A DNA stretch of 64,000 bases from JBMYTN01 sp049604415 (GTDB lineage: Bacteria > Pseudomonadota > Alphaproteobacteria > Rhodospirillales > Rhodospirillaceae), in NCBI GenBank assembly GCA_049604415.1, contig JBMYTN010000005.1:83512-147511 (forward strand), in the 5' to 3' direction. This document shows positions 9,004-17,913 of this stretch, one piece after another. Within the stretch, counting starts at the first letter, position 1; each line of letters starts with the position of its first letter. The notes under the pieces were generated by a model that saw only the letters and a list, made by a program, of their open reading frames with translations, did not search any database and had not been told where the DNA came from. Made by a program: the position numbers and the translations under genes.

Positions 9004-9579
9004 ATGGCCGATGATGACGAGGGCTTTGAAGAGCTGTATTTCGATCTCGAACATCGGATGGAAGGGGCTTTGGAGGTTCTGAAACGGGAATTCGCTGGCT
9101 TGCGAACCGGTCGGGCCTCGGTCAATCTGTTGGATCCGGTCAATGTCGATGCCTATGGTTCTTCGATGCCCCTGAACCAGGTGGCCACCGTCAGCGTGCC
9201 CGAACCCCGCCTGATTTCCGTGCAAGTCTGGGATCGTAGCATGGCCAAGGCGGTGGAAAAGGCGATCCGTGATGCGGGTCTGGGCCTCAATCCGGCGTCT
9301 GACGGTCAGTTGATCCGGGTGCCGATCCCGCCGCTGAACGAAGAACGCCGCACTGAGCTCTGTAAAGTGGCGGGCAAATATGCCGAGCAGACCCGGATCG
9401 CGGTGCGCAATGTTCGCCGGGATGGCATGGATCAGCTGAAGAAAATGGAAAAAGACAGCAAAATCAGTCAGGACGAGCAAAAGAAATATGGCGACGAGGT
9501 CCAGAAACTGACCGATGGTATGATCAAGAAGGTCGATGACTCGCTTGGCAACAAAGAAAAGGAAATTATGCAGGTCTGA
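9004..9579 (+). CDS. frr: Ribosome recycling factor
   Basis: RRF, 191 residues, which with EF-G splits post-termination ribosomes. The family core is clear: LRTGRASVNLLDPV, the P-L-N-Q-VA loop, and the helical tail RKDGMDQLKK-like (RRDGMDQLKKMEKD). It begins with ATG two bases after pyrH and its TGA overlaps the ATG of uppS, so translation is likely coupled through pyrH-frr-uppS. Confidence 0.98.
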   Translation: MADDDEGFEELYFDLEHRMEGALEVLKREFAGLRTGRASVNLLDPVNVDAYGSSMPLNQVATVSVPEPRLISVQVWDRSMAKAVEKAIRDAGLGLNPASDGQLIRVPIPPLNEERRTELCKVAGKYAEQTRIAVRNVRRDGMDQLKKMEKDSKISQDEQKKYGDEVQKLTDGMIKKVDDSLGNKEKEIMQV

Positions 9580-10310
9580 TGGTTATGGACCCAGTACGCA
9601 CCCCTGAACAAACCGATACCCCGTTGCACGTCGCCATCATCATGGATGGCAATGGGCGTTGGGCTCGTGCGCGCGGTTTGCCGCGAACCGCCGGTCATAA
9701 GCGCGGGGCTGAAGCCGTGCGCGCGTCGGTCAAGGCTGCGAAAAAACTGGGCGTGACGCATTTGACCCTGTTTGGCTTTTCGTCTGAAAACTGGAAGCGA
9801 CCGGCTTCCGAAGTCACGGATCTGATGGGGCTGTTGCGGCTCTATTTGCGCAATGAAGTCAAAGACCTTGATAAAAACGGCGTCCGTTTTCGGGTCATCG
9901 GTGAACGTGATCGCTTTTCTGATGAAATCCGGGTTTTGTTTGAAGACGCCGAAGAGAGAACCCGCACCAACAATGATCTGCACCTGACCATTGCCCTGAA
10001 TTATGGCGGTCGGGCCGAGTTGGTGCGTGCAACCCGCAGCATTGCCGAAAAGGTGAAGGATGGCTCCCTGGATCTGGAGGCCATTGACGAGGATTTGATC
10101 TCCTCGCAACTCTTCACCAATGACATGCCCGACCCGGATGTTCTGGTCCGGACCAGTGGCGAGCAGCGGATTAGCAATTTTCTGCTATGGCAATGTGCCT
10201 ATACTGAATTTGTTTTCTTACCGGTGCTTTGGCCTGATTTTGGTCATGAGGAAATGGCGAAAGCCCTGGACCTGTTCAGAGATCGCGTTCGGCGCTTTGG
10301 TGGTCTATAA
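9579..10310 (+). CDS. uppS: Undecaprenyl diphosphate synthase (isoprenyl transferase)
   Basis: Cis-prenyltransferase of 243 residues that builds the C55 carrier lipid from farnesyl diphosphate and isopentenyl diphosphate. IIMDGNGRWA (catalytic Asp23) is the diphosphate-binding motif; FSSENWKRP and the C-terminal RTSGEQRISNFLLWQ are family signatures. The start overlaps the frr stop by one base; a second ATG two codons on would serve as well. It supplies the carrier for cell-wall and O-antigen synthesis and is grouped with other envelope-precursor genes. Confidence 0.97.
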   Translation: MVMDPVRTPEQTDTPLHVAIIMDGNGRWARARGLPRTAGHKRGAEAVRASVKAAKKLGVTHLTLFGFSSENWKRPASEVTDLMGLLRLYLRNEVKDLDKNGVRFRVIGERDRFSDEIRVLFEDAEERTRTNNDLHLTIALNYGGRAELVRATRSIAEKVKDGSLDLEAIDEDLISSQLFTNDMPDPDVLVRTSGEQRISNFLLWQCAYTEFVFLPVLWPDFGHEEMAKALDLFRDRVRRFGGL

Positions 10311-10368
10311 GGACGCCTCGGCCCAATGCGTGGGTCCGATAATCGCTTTGGAAGTCCCAAAATAACCC

Positions 10369-11160
10369 ATGCTTAAAACCCGCATCCTATCTGCTTTGGT
10401 CATCGCACCGCCGATATTGTTCGCGGGTTGGTTTGGGGAATGGCCCTTCACCCTGTTTGTGGCGATCTGTGGTTTCCTCATGGCGTGGGAATGGATGAGC
10501 CTGTGTCGGCAGCGCTTTGGCATCACCGGCGTGGTGCTCGGGGCTATTCTCGCTCTTGTGGCCGTTCTGGCCCAAGGCAAGCCGATTTGGGTGGCGTTCA
10601 TGATCTTGATCGTTGCTCTGCCGTTGATTTCGGCTTTGGCGCAAAGAACAAAAGTCAATCCGGGGTGGGTCAGTGTTGGGGTGCTCTATTTGGGGGTGCC
10701 CCTGGCGGCCGTCGTCATCGTCCGGGGCGAGGGTGGTTGGCAAACCCTGTTTTGGCTGTTTGTGGTGGTCTGGAGCACGGATATTGGGGCCTATGCCTTT
10801 GGTCGCTCCATCAAAGGACCAAAAATCGCGCCTTCTATTAGCCCGAGCAAGACATGGTCCGGATTGTTGGGCGGCATGCTCTGTGCCGCTGCGGGGTCAG
10901 CCCTGTTTATCATGTTCACCCACGTGGAATATGCCGCCACCATGCAAGATGTGGTGATCATCGCCTCTTGCCTGGCGGTGGTTGCCCAAGCGGGTGATTT
11001 TTTGGAAAGTGCGATCAAACGTCGCTTCAATGTCAAAGATTCGGGTAAGATCATTCCCGGACATGGGGGAGTGCTCGATCGGGTCGACGGCTTGATGGCG
11101 GCGGCCTGCGTTGTGGCAGTGATTGTTCTCATTCGGGAAGGGGGGATCGCCTCATGGTGA
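10369..11160 (+). CDS. cdsA: Phosphatidate cytidylyltransferase
   Basis: CDP-diglyceride synthase, 263 residues, an integral membrane enzyme making CDP-diacylglycerol from CTP and phosphatidic acid for all phospholipids. Several hydrophobic segments cover residues 1-200; the C-terminal family signature is SAIKRRFNVKDSGKIIPGHG and following GVLDRVDGLM. The start codon at 10369 has no strong Shine-Dalgarno match, which is unusual in this cluster. The gene overlaps dxr by 7 bases. Confidence 0.97.
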   Translation: MLKTRILSALVIAPPILFAGWFGEWPFTLFVAICGFLMAWEWMSLCRQRFGITGVVLGAILALVAVLAQGKPIWVAFMILIVALPLISALAQRTKVNPGWVSVGVLYLGVPLAAVVIVRGEGGWQTLFWLFVVVWSTDIGAYAFGRSIKGPKIAPSISPSKTWSGLLGGMLCAAAGSALFIMFTHVEYAATMQDVVIIASCLAVVAQAGDFLESAIKRRFNVKDSGKIIPGHGGVLDRVDGLMAAACVVAVIVLIREGGIASW

Positions 11161-12392
11161 CCCAAGGCAACACACAGGCCAGTTCGGACCAGGGGTCTAT
11201 GGCAGGAGCACCGCGCCGGATTTCGATCCTTGGCAGCACCGGCTCCATTGGCACGTCGACCATTGACCTCATTGAGCGCAATCCGGACCACTATCAAGTG
11301 GTCGCCCTGACGGCGAACCGGAATGTCAAAGATCTGGCTGCCCAAGCCAAAGCCTTGCGGGCCGAAGTCGCCGTTGTTGCCGATCCGTCTGCTTTGGCGG
11401 ACTTGCAGGACGCGCTGGCGGGGACCGGCATCGAGGCGGCGGCCGGGCCCGAAGCGGTCATCGAGGCTGCCAGCCGCGATGCTGAGTTTCTGATGGCGGC
11501 CATCGTTGGCGCAGCGGGGCTTGCCCCGACTTTGGCTGGGGTGGCCAAAGGCATTACCATCGGGCTGGCCAATAAGGAATGCTTGGTCTGCGCAGGCGAC
11601 CTGTTCATGGCCGATGTCGCCCGCCATGGCGCGACCTTGTTGCCCGTGGACAGCGAACATAACGCCATCTTCCAGGTGTTTGACCGGGATCGTCCAAAAG
11701 GCATTGAGAAAATCATTCTTACGGCCTCCGGTGGACCGTTCAGAACCTGGACCCGGGAAGCCATGGCCGCCGCGACCCCAGAGCAAGCTGTCGCCCATCC
11801 GAATTGGTCCATGGGGGCCAAGATCAGCGTTGATTCCGCCTCCATGTTTAACAAGGGGCTGGAATTTATCGAAGCGCACTATCTGTTTGATTTGCCCCCG
11901 GATCGCATAGACATCTTGGTCCACCCGCAATCGGTGATCCACTCTATGGTGTCCTATGTCGACGGCTCGGTGCTGGCGCAGTTGGGCTCGCCGGATATGC
12001 GCACCCCAATCGCCTATTGCATGGCGTGGCCGGAGCGTATGGACGCGCCGGTCAAGCGGCTGGATCTAGGCGAAATCGCCCGCTTGGACTTCGAAACCCC
12101 TGACGAAACTCGGTTCCCCGCCATTCGGGTGGTCCGGGAAGCCTTGGAGGCCGGTGGCACCGCGCCGACGGTAATGAATGCCGCCAATGAAATCGCGGTA
12201 GAGGCCTTTCTGGCCCGGCGCATTGGCTTTTTGGATATTGCGTCGGTGGTTGAGGCAACCATGGAAGCGATGGCCAAGGAAGCTGGTGCCTCTCAACCGC
12301 CCCAAGATCTGGAGACGGTGCGCAGCCTGGATGGACAAGCCCGCCGGTTGGCTGAGGACATCACCCAACGCCGGGCTGCTGCCGCCGAATAG
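11154..12392 (+). CDS. dxr: 1-deoxy-D-xylulose 5-phosphate reductoisomerase
   Basis: DXR, 412 residues, the committed NADPH-dependent step of the MEP isoprenoid pathway. ILGSTGSIGTST near residue 25 is the NADPH loop; LLPVDSEHNAIFQ, ILTASGGPFR and SVDSASMFNKGLE-type segments line the active site and metal site. The ATG at 11154 follows GGAAGGGGGG and overlaps cdsA; an alternative ATG at 11199 (AGGGG 4 bases before it) would remove a 15-residue Ser/Gln-rich lead that the family does not need. Neighbour uppS uses the pathway's end products. Confidence 0.97.
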   Translation: MVTQGNTQASSDQGSMAGAPRRISILGSTGSIGTSTIDLIERNPDHYQVVALTANRNVKDLAAQAKALRAEVAVVADPSALADLQDALAGTGIEAAAGPEAVIEAASRDAEFLMAAIVGAAGLAPTLAGVAKGITIGLANKECLVCAGDLFMADVARHGATLLPVDSEHNAIFQVFDRDRPKGIEKIILTASGGPFRTWTREAMAAATPEQAVAHPNWSMGAKISVDSASMFNKGLEFIEAHYLFDLPPDRIDILVHPQSVIHSMVSYVDGSVLAQLGSPDMRTPIAYCMAWPERMDAPVKRLDLGEIARLDFETPDETRFPAIRVVREALEAGGTAPTVMNAANEIAVEAFLARRIGFLDIASVVEATMEAMAKEAGASQPPQDLETVRSLDGQARRLAEDITQRRAAAAE

Positions 12393-12499
12393 GGTTTCCC
12401 CGCTTTATTGGAAGGGTTATTGATGCGCCCCATAGCGGTGAGGCCTTGGCGCGCCCATATCGTAACCTGCTTCCTACCCCTTGAGAAAGGTTTGCCACT

Positions 12500-13876
12500 G
12501 TGTTGATCGAACAGATCATGGGCCTGTTGCCAACGATACTTGGCTTCTTGGTCGCTTTGTCTATCGTGGTCTTTGTCCATGAAATGGGCCACTTTCTGGT
12601 TGGCCGCTGGAACGGGGTCAAGGTCGAGGCCTTTTCCTTGGGGTTTGGCAAAGAGCTGTTCGGTTTTGAGGACAAATACGGCACCCGGTGGAAATTCTGC
12701 CTGCTGCCTTTGGGTGGCTATGTGAAGTTTTACGGCGATAATGACGCGGCCAGCACCCCGGGGGAAGAGGTCAAAGAAATGACCCCGGAGCAAAAGGCGG
12801 TGTCCTTCCATCACAAGAGCTTGGGGCAACGCTTTGCCATTGTCTTTGCCGGTCCGGCGGCCAATTACATTTTTGCCGCTTTGGTGTTTGCCGGGTTGTT
12901 CATGACCTCTGGCCAACCAACCACACCGGCGGTCATTGGCTCGGTGGTCCCGGAGAGCATGGCGGAACGTGCCGGTTTTCAGCCTGGGGATCGTTTCCTG
13001 GCCGTAGATGGCCGGGAGATCGACAATTTCTTTGATCTCCGCCGCAAGGTGTCCCTGGGGGATGGTTCGCCCATGGTCTTTACCTTTGAGCGCGACGGGG
13101 CCGTTCAAGAGGTCACGGTTGCCCCGGAGGTCAAGGCGGGCACCGAAGAAACCGGTGGGGCGCAAACCGCCCAATTGGGGGTTCGAGCCGCTGCCTCAAC
13201 CTTGATTGGCCATGTTGTTCCTGAGTCTGTCGCGGAGCAGGCGGGGATGCTGGAGGATGACCGGATCCTGACGGTGGCCGGTCAGGATGTGACCTCCTTT
13301 GAACAGGTTTTGGCTTTGGTACGGCTCGATTTGGAACAGCCGCAGGCCATATCAATTTTGGTTCAACGGGGCGAAGGCGTCCAAGAGCTTCGTTTCTCGG
13401 TGCCGGGCGATGAGTATGCGGATGACAATGCCTTGGCGGAGGCGATTGGCGCGTTCCCCAAAACCGAACGCCGTGTTCTTGGCCCTGTTGCGGCGCTGGG
13501 TGCGGGTGCGCACGAAACGTGGAAGCTCACCCTCGACACGGTCACCTTCATCAAGCAAATCGTCGTCGGCACCCGTCCCTCAAGCGAATTGGGCGGACCG
13601 ATCCGGATTGCCTATTTCTCTGGGAAGGCGCTGGAGCTTGGGTTTGTGGTGTTCATCACCACCATGGCGTTGATCTCTGTCAACCTTGGATTTATTAACC
13701 TGCTACCGATCCCAATACTCGATGGTGGCCATCTAATGTTCTATACTTTGGAAGCCATTCGGGGAAAACCACTGTCAGAACGGACCCAAGAGTACAGTTT
13801 TCGGGTCGGATTGATGCTTGTTCTGGGTTTAATGGTCTTTGCCACATGGAACGACTTGCACTTTCCGTTCATGTAG
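12500..13876 (+). CDS. rseP: RIP metalloprotease RseP (site-2 protease)
   Basis: Intramembrane zinc protease of 458 residues that cleaves anti-sigma factors and signal peptides within the inner membrane. HEMGH (His27, Glu28, His31) in the first membrane segment and INLLPIPILDGGH in the third are the two zinc-site motifs; two PDZ domains lie between (about 150-320). It begins with GTG at 12500, preceded by GAGAAAGG. It lies in the usual place just before bamA, consistent with envelope stress control. Confidence 0.96.
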   Translation: MLIEQIMGLLPTILGFLVALSIVVFVHEMGHFLVGRWNGVKVEAFSLGFGKELFGFEDKYGTRWKFCLLPLGGYVKFYGDNDAASTPGEEVKEMTPEQKAVSFHHKSLGQRFAIVFAGPAANYIFAALVFAGLFMTSGQPTTPAVIGSVVPESMAERAGFQPGDRFLAVDGREIDNFFDLRRKVSLGDGSPMVFTFERDGAVQEVTVAPEVKAGTEETGGAQTAQLGVRAAASTLIGHVVPESVAEQAGMLEDDRILTVAGQDVTSFEQVLALVRLDLEQPQAISILVQRGEGVQELRFSVPGDEYADDNALAEAIGAFPKTERRVLGPVAALGAGAHETWKLTLDTVTFIKQIVVGTRPSSELGGPIRIAYFSGKALELGFVVFITTMALISVNLGFINLLPIPILDGGHLMFYTLEAIRGKPLSERTQEYSFRVGLMLVLGLMVFATWNDLHFPFM

Positions 13877-13915
13877 CGCACAACAAGCAGTGACGGGGTA
13901 AAACCCGCGAGTCAA

Positions 13916-16288
13916 ATGTTAAAAGTCCGGGGGATCGCCTTGACTCCGTTAACTTCTCTTAACGCCCAGGTTGGTCGGGTACTCAGCGGGCTTGTTCTGT
14001 TTCTTGCGGTTGTTTTGCTGCAGGGGAGCCTGTTTTCTGATCCCGTACGGGCACAGAGCGGTGGGTTCGTCGACGGTGTGATCGAAACCATCGTCATTGA
14101 GGGGACCCAGCGGATCGAGCCTGCAACGGTCCGGACCTATATGACCGTGCGGGAGGGCGACGCCTATGACCCGCAGCGGGTTGATCGATCCCTAAAGGAA
14201 CTGTTTGATACCGGTCTGTTTAAGGATGTGGCCTTCCGCCGCGAAGGCACCGTCCTTTACGTGACCGTGGTGGAAAACCCGATCATCAACCGCATTGCGT
14301 TTGAGGGCAACCGGCGGATCGACGATGAGGATCTGGCGACTGTCATTCAGTTGCGGCCCCGGGTGGTGTATACCCTGGCCAAGGTCCAAGAAGATGTTCA
14401 GCGGGTGATCGAAGCCTATCGCCGCTCTGGACGCTACGCGGTTTCTGTTGATCCTAAAGTGATTGAACTGCCGCAAAACCGGGTCGATCTGGCCTTTGAA
14501 ATCAATGAAGGCCCTTCGACCACGGTGCGCCGGATCTCCTTTGTCGGCAACCAGGTTTTCAGCGACGGCTCCTTGCGTGATGTGGTCGAAACCAGCGAGG
14601 AAGCGTGGTACGGCTTCCTATCGACCACTGACACCTATGATCCGGATCGGCTGACCTTTGACCGCGAATTGCTGCGGCGCTTCTATTTGGAAGAAGGCTA
14701 TGCCGACTTTGAAGTGAAATCGGCGATCGCTGAACTGTCCCAAGACCGGCAGTCCTTCTTCATCACATTCACCATAACTGAAGGTGAGCGCTACCGCTTC
14801 GGTGCGATTGATGTTGAAACCACGCTGGATGGCTTGGATCCCGAAACCCTGAATTCGGTGATCAACACCTATGAAGGGGATTGGTACAACGCCACGACCG
14901 TGGAAAAGGTGGTCGATGAGCTGACCGAAACGGTGGGCTCGTTGGGTTATGCCTTCGTTGAAGTCCGGCCCCGTGTGCGCCGAGATGTCGACAACCAGAC
15001 CATTGCGATCACCTACAGCATTGATGAAGGGCCCCGGGTCTTTGTTGACCGGATTAACATCTCGGGCAATGTGCGGACCTTGGATGAAGTGATCCGCCGT
15101 GAAGTGCTTTTGGTGGAAGGCGACGCCTTCAACACAGCAAAGCTGCGCCGGTCTCGGGCCAGGATCCAGGATTTGGGCTTCTTCGGCAAAGTCGCTGTGA
15201 CCAATGAACCCTCACCGACCGCAGCGGACCGCACCGTGGTCAATGTGGAGGTTGAAGAACAATCCACCGGGGAAATTTCCTTCGGGGTTGGATGGTCAAG
15301 CTCCGTGGGGGCCATTGTTGAAGTGGGCTTGCGGGAACGGAACCTGTTGGGGCGAGGCCAGGATCTGAAGATCTCTTTGACTTGGGCACAACGCCGCTCG
15401 CAGGTGGATCTGAGCTTTACGGAGCCTTACTTTTTGGACCGTCGCCTGCGGGCGGGTTTCGACCTATATGCGGTCGAACGTAATTTGCAGGATGAAAGTT
15501 CGTTTGATCGGCGCACCTTCGGGGGCCGCTTGCGGGTTGGATATAATTACAATGAGGAGCTGAGCCATTCTTTCCGTTACACATTGCATTTCGACCGTAT
15601 CTTCAATGTTGATGCTGATGCGTCCCGCTTTATCCGCGACCAACCAACCGAATCTTTGCTGTCCGAAATTGGTCACACCCTGACCTATGATGACCGGGAT
15701 AGCCGTCTGAACCCAACCGAAGGTCTGGTTCTGTCCTTGGGCAATGATCTGGCCGGGATCGGGGGGACCGAGTATTTCGCCCGGACCAATGTGTCGGCTG
15801 GGTATTACATTCCCGTCGGGGATATTTTGGATTGGAGCGATGTTTGGGTGCTGAGCCTAAGCGGTCGGGCCGGCTATATCGTCGGTTTGGGTGAAGATGT
15901 GCGGATCAATGAGCGCTTCTTCCTTGGTGGTGAGAATATGCGCGGCTTTGCCTCGGCCGGTGCCAGCCCGCGCGATATCAACACCGATGACGCGCTGGGT
16001 GCCAACTGGATCACCACCGGCTCGGTCCAGATGCAGGTCCCGCTGGGGCTGCCTGAAGAGTTTGGCATTGCCGGTCGGGTGTTCTCCGACTTCGGCACCA
16101 CCGGCAAACCCGATGAGTTTGACGAAACGCTCATCAATGCAGCGCAAAGCTTGCGTCTGTCCGTTGGTGGTGGGATCACTTGGACTTCGCCATTGGGTCC
16201 GATCTCCGTCGATTTGGGCTGGGCCGTTCTGAAAGAAGATTATGATGAGGACGAAGTGTTTCGTCTGACCTTTGGATCGAGGTTCTAA
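13916..16288 (+). CDS. bamA: Outer membrane protein assembly factor BamA
   Basis: Central component of the BAM complex, 790 residues. A signal peptide (hydrophobic about 22-40, ending near PVRAQSG) precedes five POTRA domains (about 50-450) and a 16-strand beta barrel ending in FRLTFGSRF with the C-terminal aromatic expected for barrel insertion. The NPTEGLVLSLG segment and RGFASAGASPRD loop correspond to conserved barrel features. The ATG at 13916 has only a weak ribosome site. It is followed 2 bases later by its periplasmic chaperone partner ompH. Confidence 0.97.
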   Translation: MLKVRGIALTPLTSLNAQVGRVLSGLVLFLAVVLLQGSLFSDPVRAQSGGFVDGVIETIVIEGTQRIEPATVRTYMTVREGDAYDPQRVDRSLKELFDTGLFKDVAFRREGTVLYVTVVENPIINRIAFEGNRRIDDEDLATVIQLRPRVVYTLAKVQEDVQRVIEAYRRSGRYAVSVDPKVIELPQNRVDLAFEINEGPSTTVRRISFVGNQVFSDGSLRDVVETSEEAWYGFLSTTDTYDPDRLTFDRELLRRFYLEEGYADFEVKSAIAELSQDRQSFFITFTITEGERYRFGAIDVETTLDGLDPETLNSVINTYEGDWYNATTVEKVVDELTETVGSLGYAFVEVRPRVRRDVDNQTIAITYSIDEGPRVFVDRINISGNVRTLDEVIRREVLLVEGDAFNTAKLRRSRARIQDLGFFGKVAVTNEPSPTAADRTVVNVEVEEQSTGEISFGVGWSSSVGAIVEVGLRERNLLGRGQDLKISLTWAQRRSQVDLSFTEPYFLDRRLRAGFDLYAVERNLQDESSFDRRTFGGRLRVGYNYNEELSHSFRYTLHFDRIFNVDADASRFIRDQPTESLLSEIGHTLTYDDRDSRLNPTEGLVLSLGNDLAGIGGTEYFARTNVSAGYYIPVGDILDWSDVWVLSLSGRAGYIVGLGEDVRINERFFLGGENMRGFASAGASPRDINTDDALGANWITTGSVQMQVPLGLPEEFGIAGRVFSDFGTTGKPDEFDETLINAAQSLRLSVGGGITWTSPLGPISVDLGWAVLKEDYDEDEVFRLTFGSRF

Positions 16289-16290
16289 TT

Positions 16291-16977
16291 ATGCATGTTT
16301 CCCCCTTCACCAGCGTGTTCCATGGGACTGGCCATGGGATTGGCCAAGGGATTGAAAAGGGCTCGTTGATTGGGCGCTTAGGTGCAGCGATGCGTCGTGC
16401 GACTGTCGCCGTCATGCTGGGCTCTGGCGTTGCTCTGGGAATGATGGTGGCGCAACCCGGACTTGGCCAGGCGCAGGAAACCGTAACGCCCAATGCCCGC
16501 ATCGCGATTATTGATATGCAAGACATCATGACCCGGGCGACTGCTGCTGTCGGGGTATTGCAGGAACGCGAACGGTTTGGTCAAACCTATCAAGAAGGTG
16601 CAGCCCAACAGGAGCGGGCCTTGGCTGAAAAGCAAGGCACTTTGGCCCAGCGCACCGACCAGGGCAGCGAGGCGTTTCAACAGGCTCGGATTGCATTTGA
16701 GGCCGAGGTCAATGAATTCCGACGCTCCGTGACCCTACGCCGTCAGAATTTGGACCGCGCGGCCAATATCGCAATGGCGCAGGTCCAAGATATGGTCATC
16801 CGGGCCGCCAATGAAGTTGCCGGAGAGTGGGGGGTCAATCTTGTCCTCTATCGCACCCAGGTATTGTTGTTTGATCCGGCGATGAACATGACCGAGGAAG
16901 TCCTGGTGCGCGTTGACCAGAGCTTGCCCTCCGTGGCATTTCCTGATCCGGACAGCTTGGCCAATCAAAACCAATAA
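16291..16977 (+). CDS. OmpH/Skp-family periplasmic chaperone
   Basis: A Skp-like holdase of up to 228 residues that escorts outer-membrane proteins to BamA. From about residue 34, MRRATVAVMLGSGVALGMM forms a signal peptide ending near GQAQE. The mature part starts with the beta strand RIAIIDMQDIM, continues as long Gln/Glu/Arg-rich coiled-coil helices, and ends with strands VNLVLYRTQVLLFD, as in Skp. The ATG at 16291 follows a GAGG 8 bases upstream; the ATG at 16390 would give a more normal signal peptide and may be the real start. A terminator-like hairpin follows, and lpxD, usually next, is missing. Confidence 0.88.
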   Translation: MHVSPFTSVFHGTGHGIGQGIEKGSLIGRLGAAMRRATVAVMLGSGVALGMMVAQPGLGQAQETVTPNARIAIIDMQDIMTRATAAVGVLQERERFGQTYQEGAAQQERALAEKQGTLAQRTDQGSEAFQQARIAFEAEVNEFRRSVTLRRQNLDRAANIAMAQVQDMVIRAANEVAGEWGVNLVLYRTQVLLFDPAMNMTEEVLVRVDQSLPSVAFPDPDSLANQNQ

Positions 16978-17018
16978 GGCTCGGCCTGGGATGGGGACTG
17001 GACGTGACAGGGGCAAGA

Positions 17019-17050
17019 AAAGCGCGCCTGATGCGCTTCTTTGCTTTTCT
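17019..17050 (+). terminator. Probable terminator after ompH
   Basis: AAGCGC (17020-17025) pairs with GCGCTT (17033-17038) around GCCTGAT, and is followed by CTTTGCTTTTC. The stem is short but GC-rich with a T-rich tail, so the bamA-ompH unit probably ends here and fabZ has its own promoter. Confidence 0.55.
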
Positions 17051-17171
17051 CCGACGCTGTCAGGCTCTATGAAACTATCATGTTCATTGAAACCAGTTGC
17101 GTTGACATCGCATCCAAGACTCTGGATCGATGAGGCGACACTGGGTGTAGAGAAAGAAGGATAGGCACGGC

Positions 17172-17693
17172 ATGACCGGGACAGCCGAAAAAATGCCCGA
17201 GGATGTCCCCAGTGGGACCGAAAATGTCCTTGGCCCCATCGACATCAATGGGATCATGGAGCGGATCCCGCACCGGTATCCGTTTCTCCTCATTGATCGC
17301 GTCGAAGACATTGTCCTGAGCGAAAGCTGTACCGGGATTAAAAATGTCACGGCCAATGAGAGTTTTTTCCAAGGCCACTTCCCCAGCTTTCCCATCATGC
17401 CTGGGGTCTTGATCATTGAAAGCATGGCGCAAACGGCGGCTGTCCTGGTGGTGGAAACCATGGGGCCAGAAAGCCGGGGTAAGCTGGTGTATTTTATGTT
17501 GGTTGAGAGCGCTCGGTTCCGGAAACCGGTTGGCCCGGGTGACCAACTAAAACTCATGGTGACCAAAGTCCGCAATCGTGGAAATGTTTGGAAGTTCCGT
17601 GGCGAGGCCTTTGTTGGGGAAAGCCTGGTCGCAGAAGCGGTCTTTGCTGCGACGGTTGTGGATGATGAGGGTGGCAAATTCGCCAGTCCTTAG
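17172..17693 (+). CDS. fabZ: 3-hydroxyacyl-[ACP] dehydratase FabZ
   Basis: Hot-dog-fold dehydratase of 173 residues for the fatty acid cycle. HRYPFLLIDRV and QGHFPSFPIMPGVLIIESMA carry the catalytic His69 and Glu83. The N-terminus has about 22 extra residues relative to E. coli FabZ. The ATG at 17172 follows AAGAAGGA. It precedes lpxA as in most proteobacteria: FabZ and LpxA compete for the same 3-hydroxyacyl-ACP, so their linkage couples phospholipid and lipid A output. A 220-base gap with two inverted repeats separates the two genes here. Confidence 0.96.
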   Translation: MTGTAEKMPEDVPSGTENVLGPIDINGIMERIPHRYPFLLIDRVEDIVLSESCTGIKNVTANESFFQGHFPSFPIMPGVLIIESMAQTAAVLVVETMGPESRGKLVYFMLVESARFRKPVGPGDQLKLMVTKVRNRGNVWKFRGEAFVGESLVAEAVFAATVVDDEGGKFASP

Positions 17694-17775
17694 GTCCTAA
17701 AAAGCGCTTGGTCCGAGCAGTCTCCAAATTTGTCTGACAGTGCATTCATGCGACAACTCAAAAAGTTAGGGTCAA

Positions 17776-17878
17776 TTCCGCGAGGCAATCGTCGCGGAAA
17801 TGGCTCTGATTATTTCGAAACACTTCGTGAATCGAATGTTTGGGGCAGACGTGGTCTAAACGCATGACACAAGTCATG
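17776..17878. promoter_or_regulatory. Two inverted repeats in the fabZ-lpxA gap
   Basis: TTCCGCGA (17776-17783) and TCGCGGAA (17792-17799) form a perfect 8-base inverted repeat with an 8-base spacer and no T-run. CATGAC (17863-17868) and GTCATG (17873-17878) form a second one with a 4-base spacer close before lpxA. Both could be operators or RNA hairpins; no regulator can be named. Confidence 0.35.
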
Positions 17879-17913
17879 AAACAGAAGTTAAGCACGGCAA
17901 GGGGGCAGTCTGC

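Noticed and set aside
10791..11942. Long open frame opposite cdsA-dxr (and similar ones opposite rseP, pdhB and pdhC)
   Set aside because: They are antisense to well-identified genes, have no ribosome sites and no recognisable domains; high-GC codon bias explains them.
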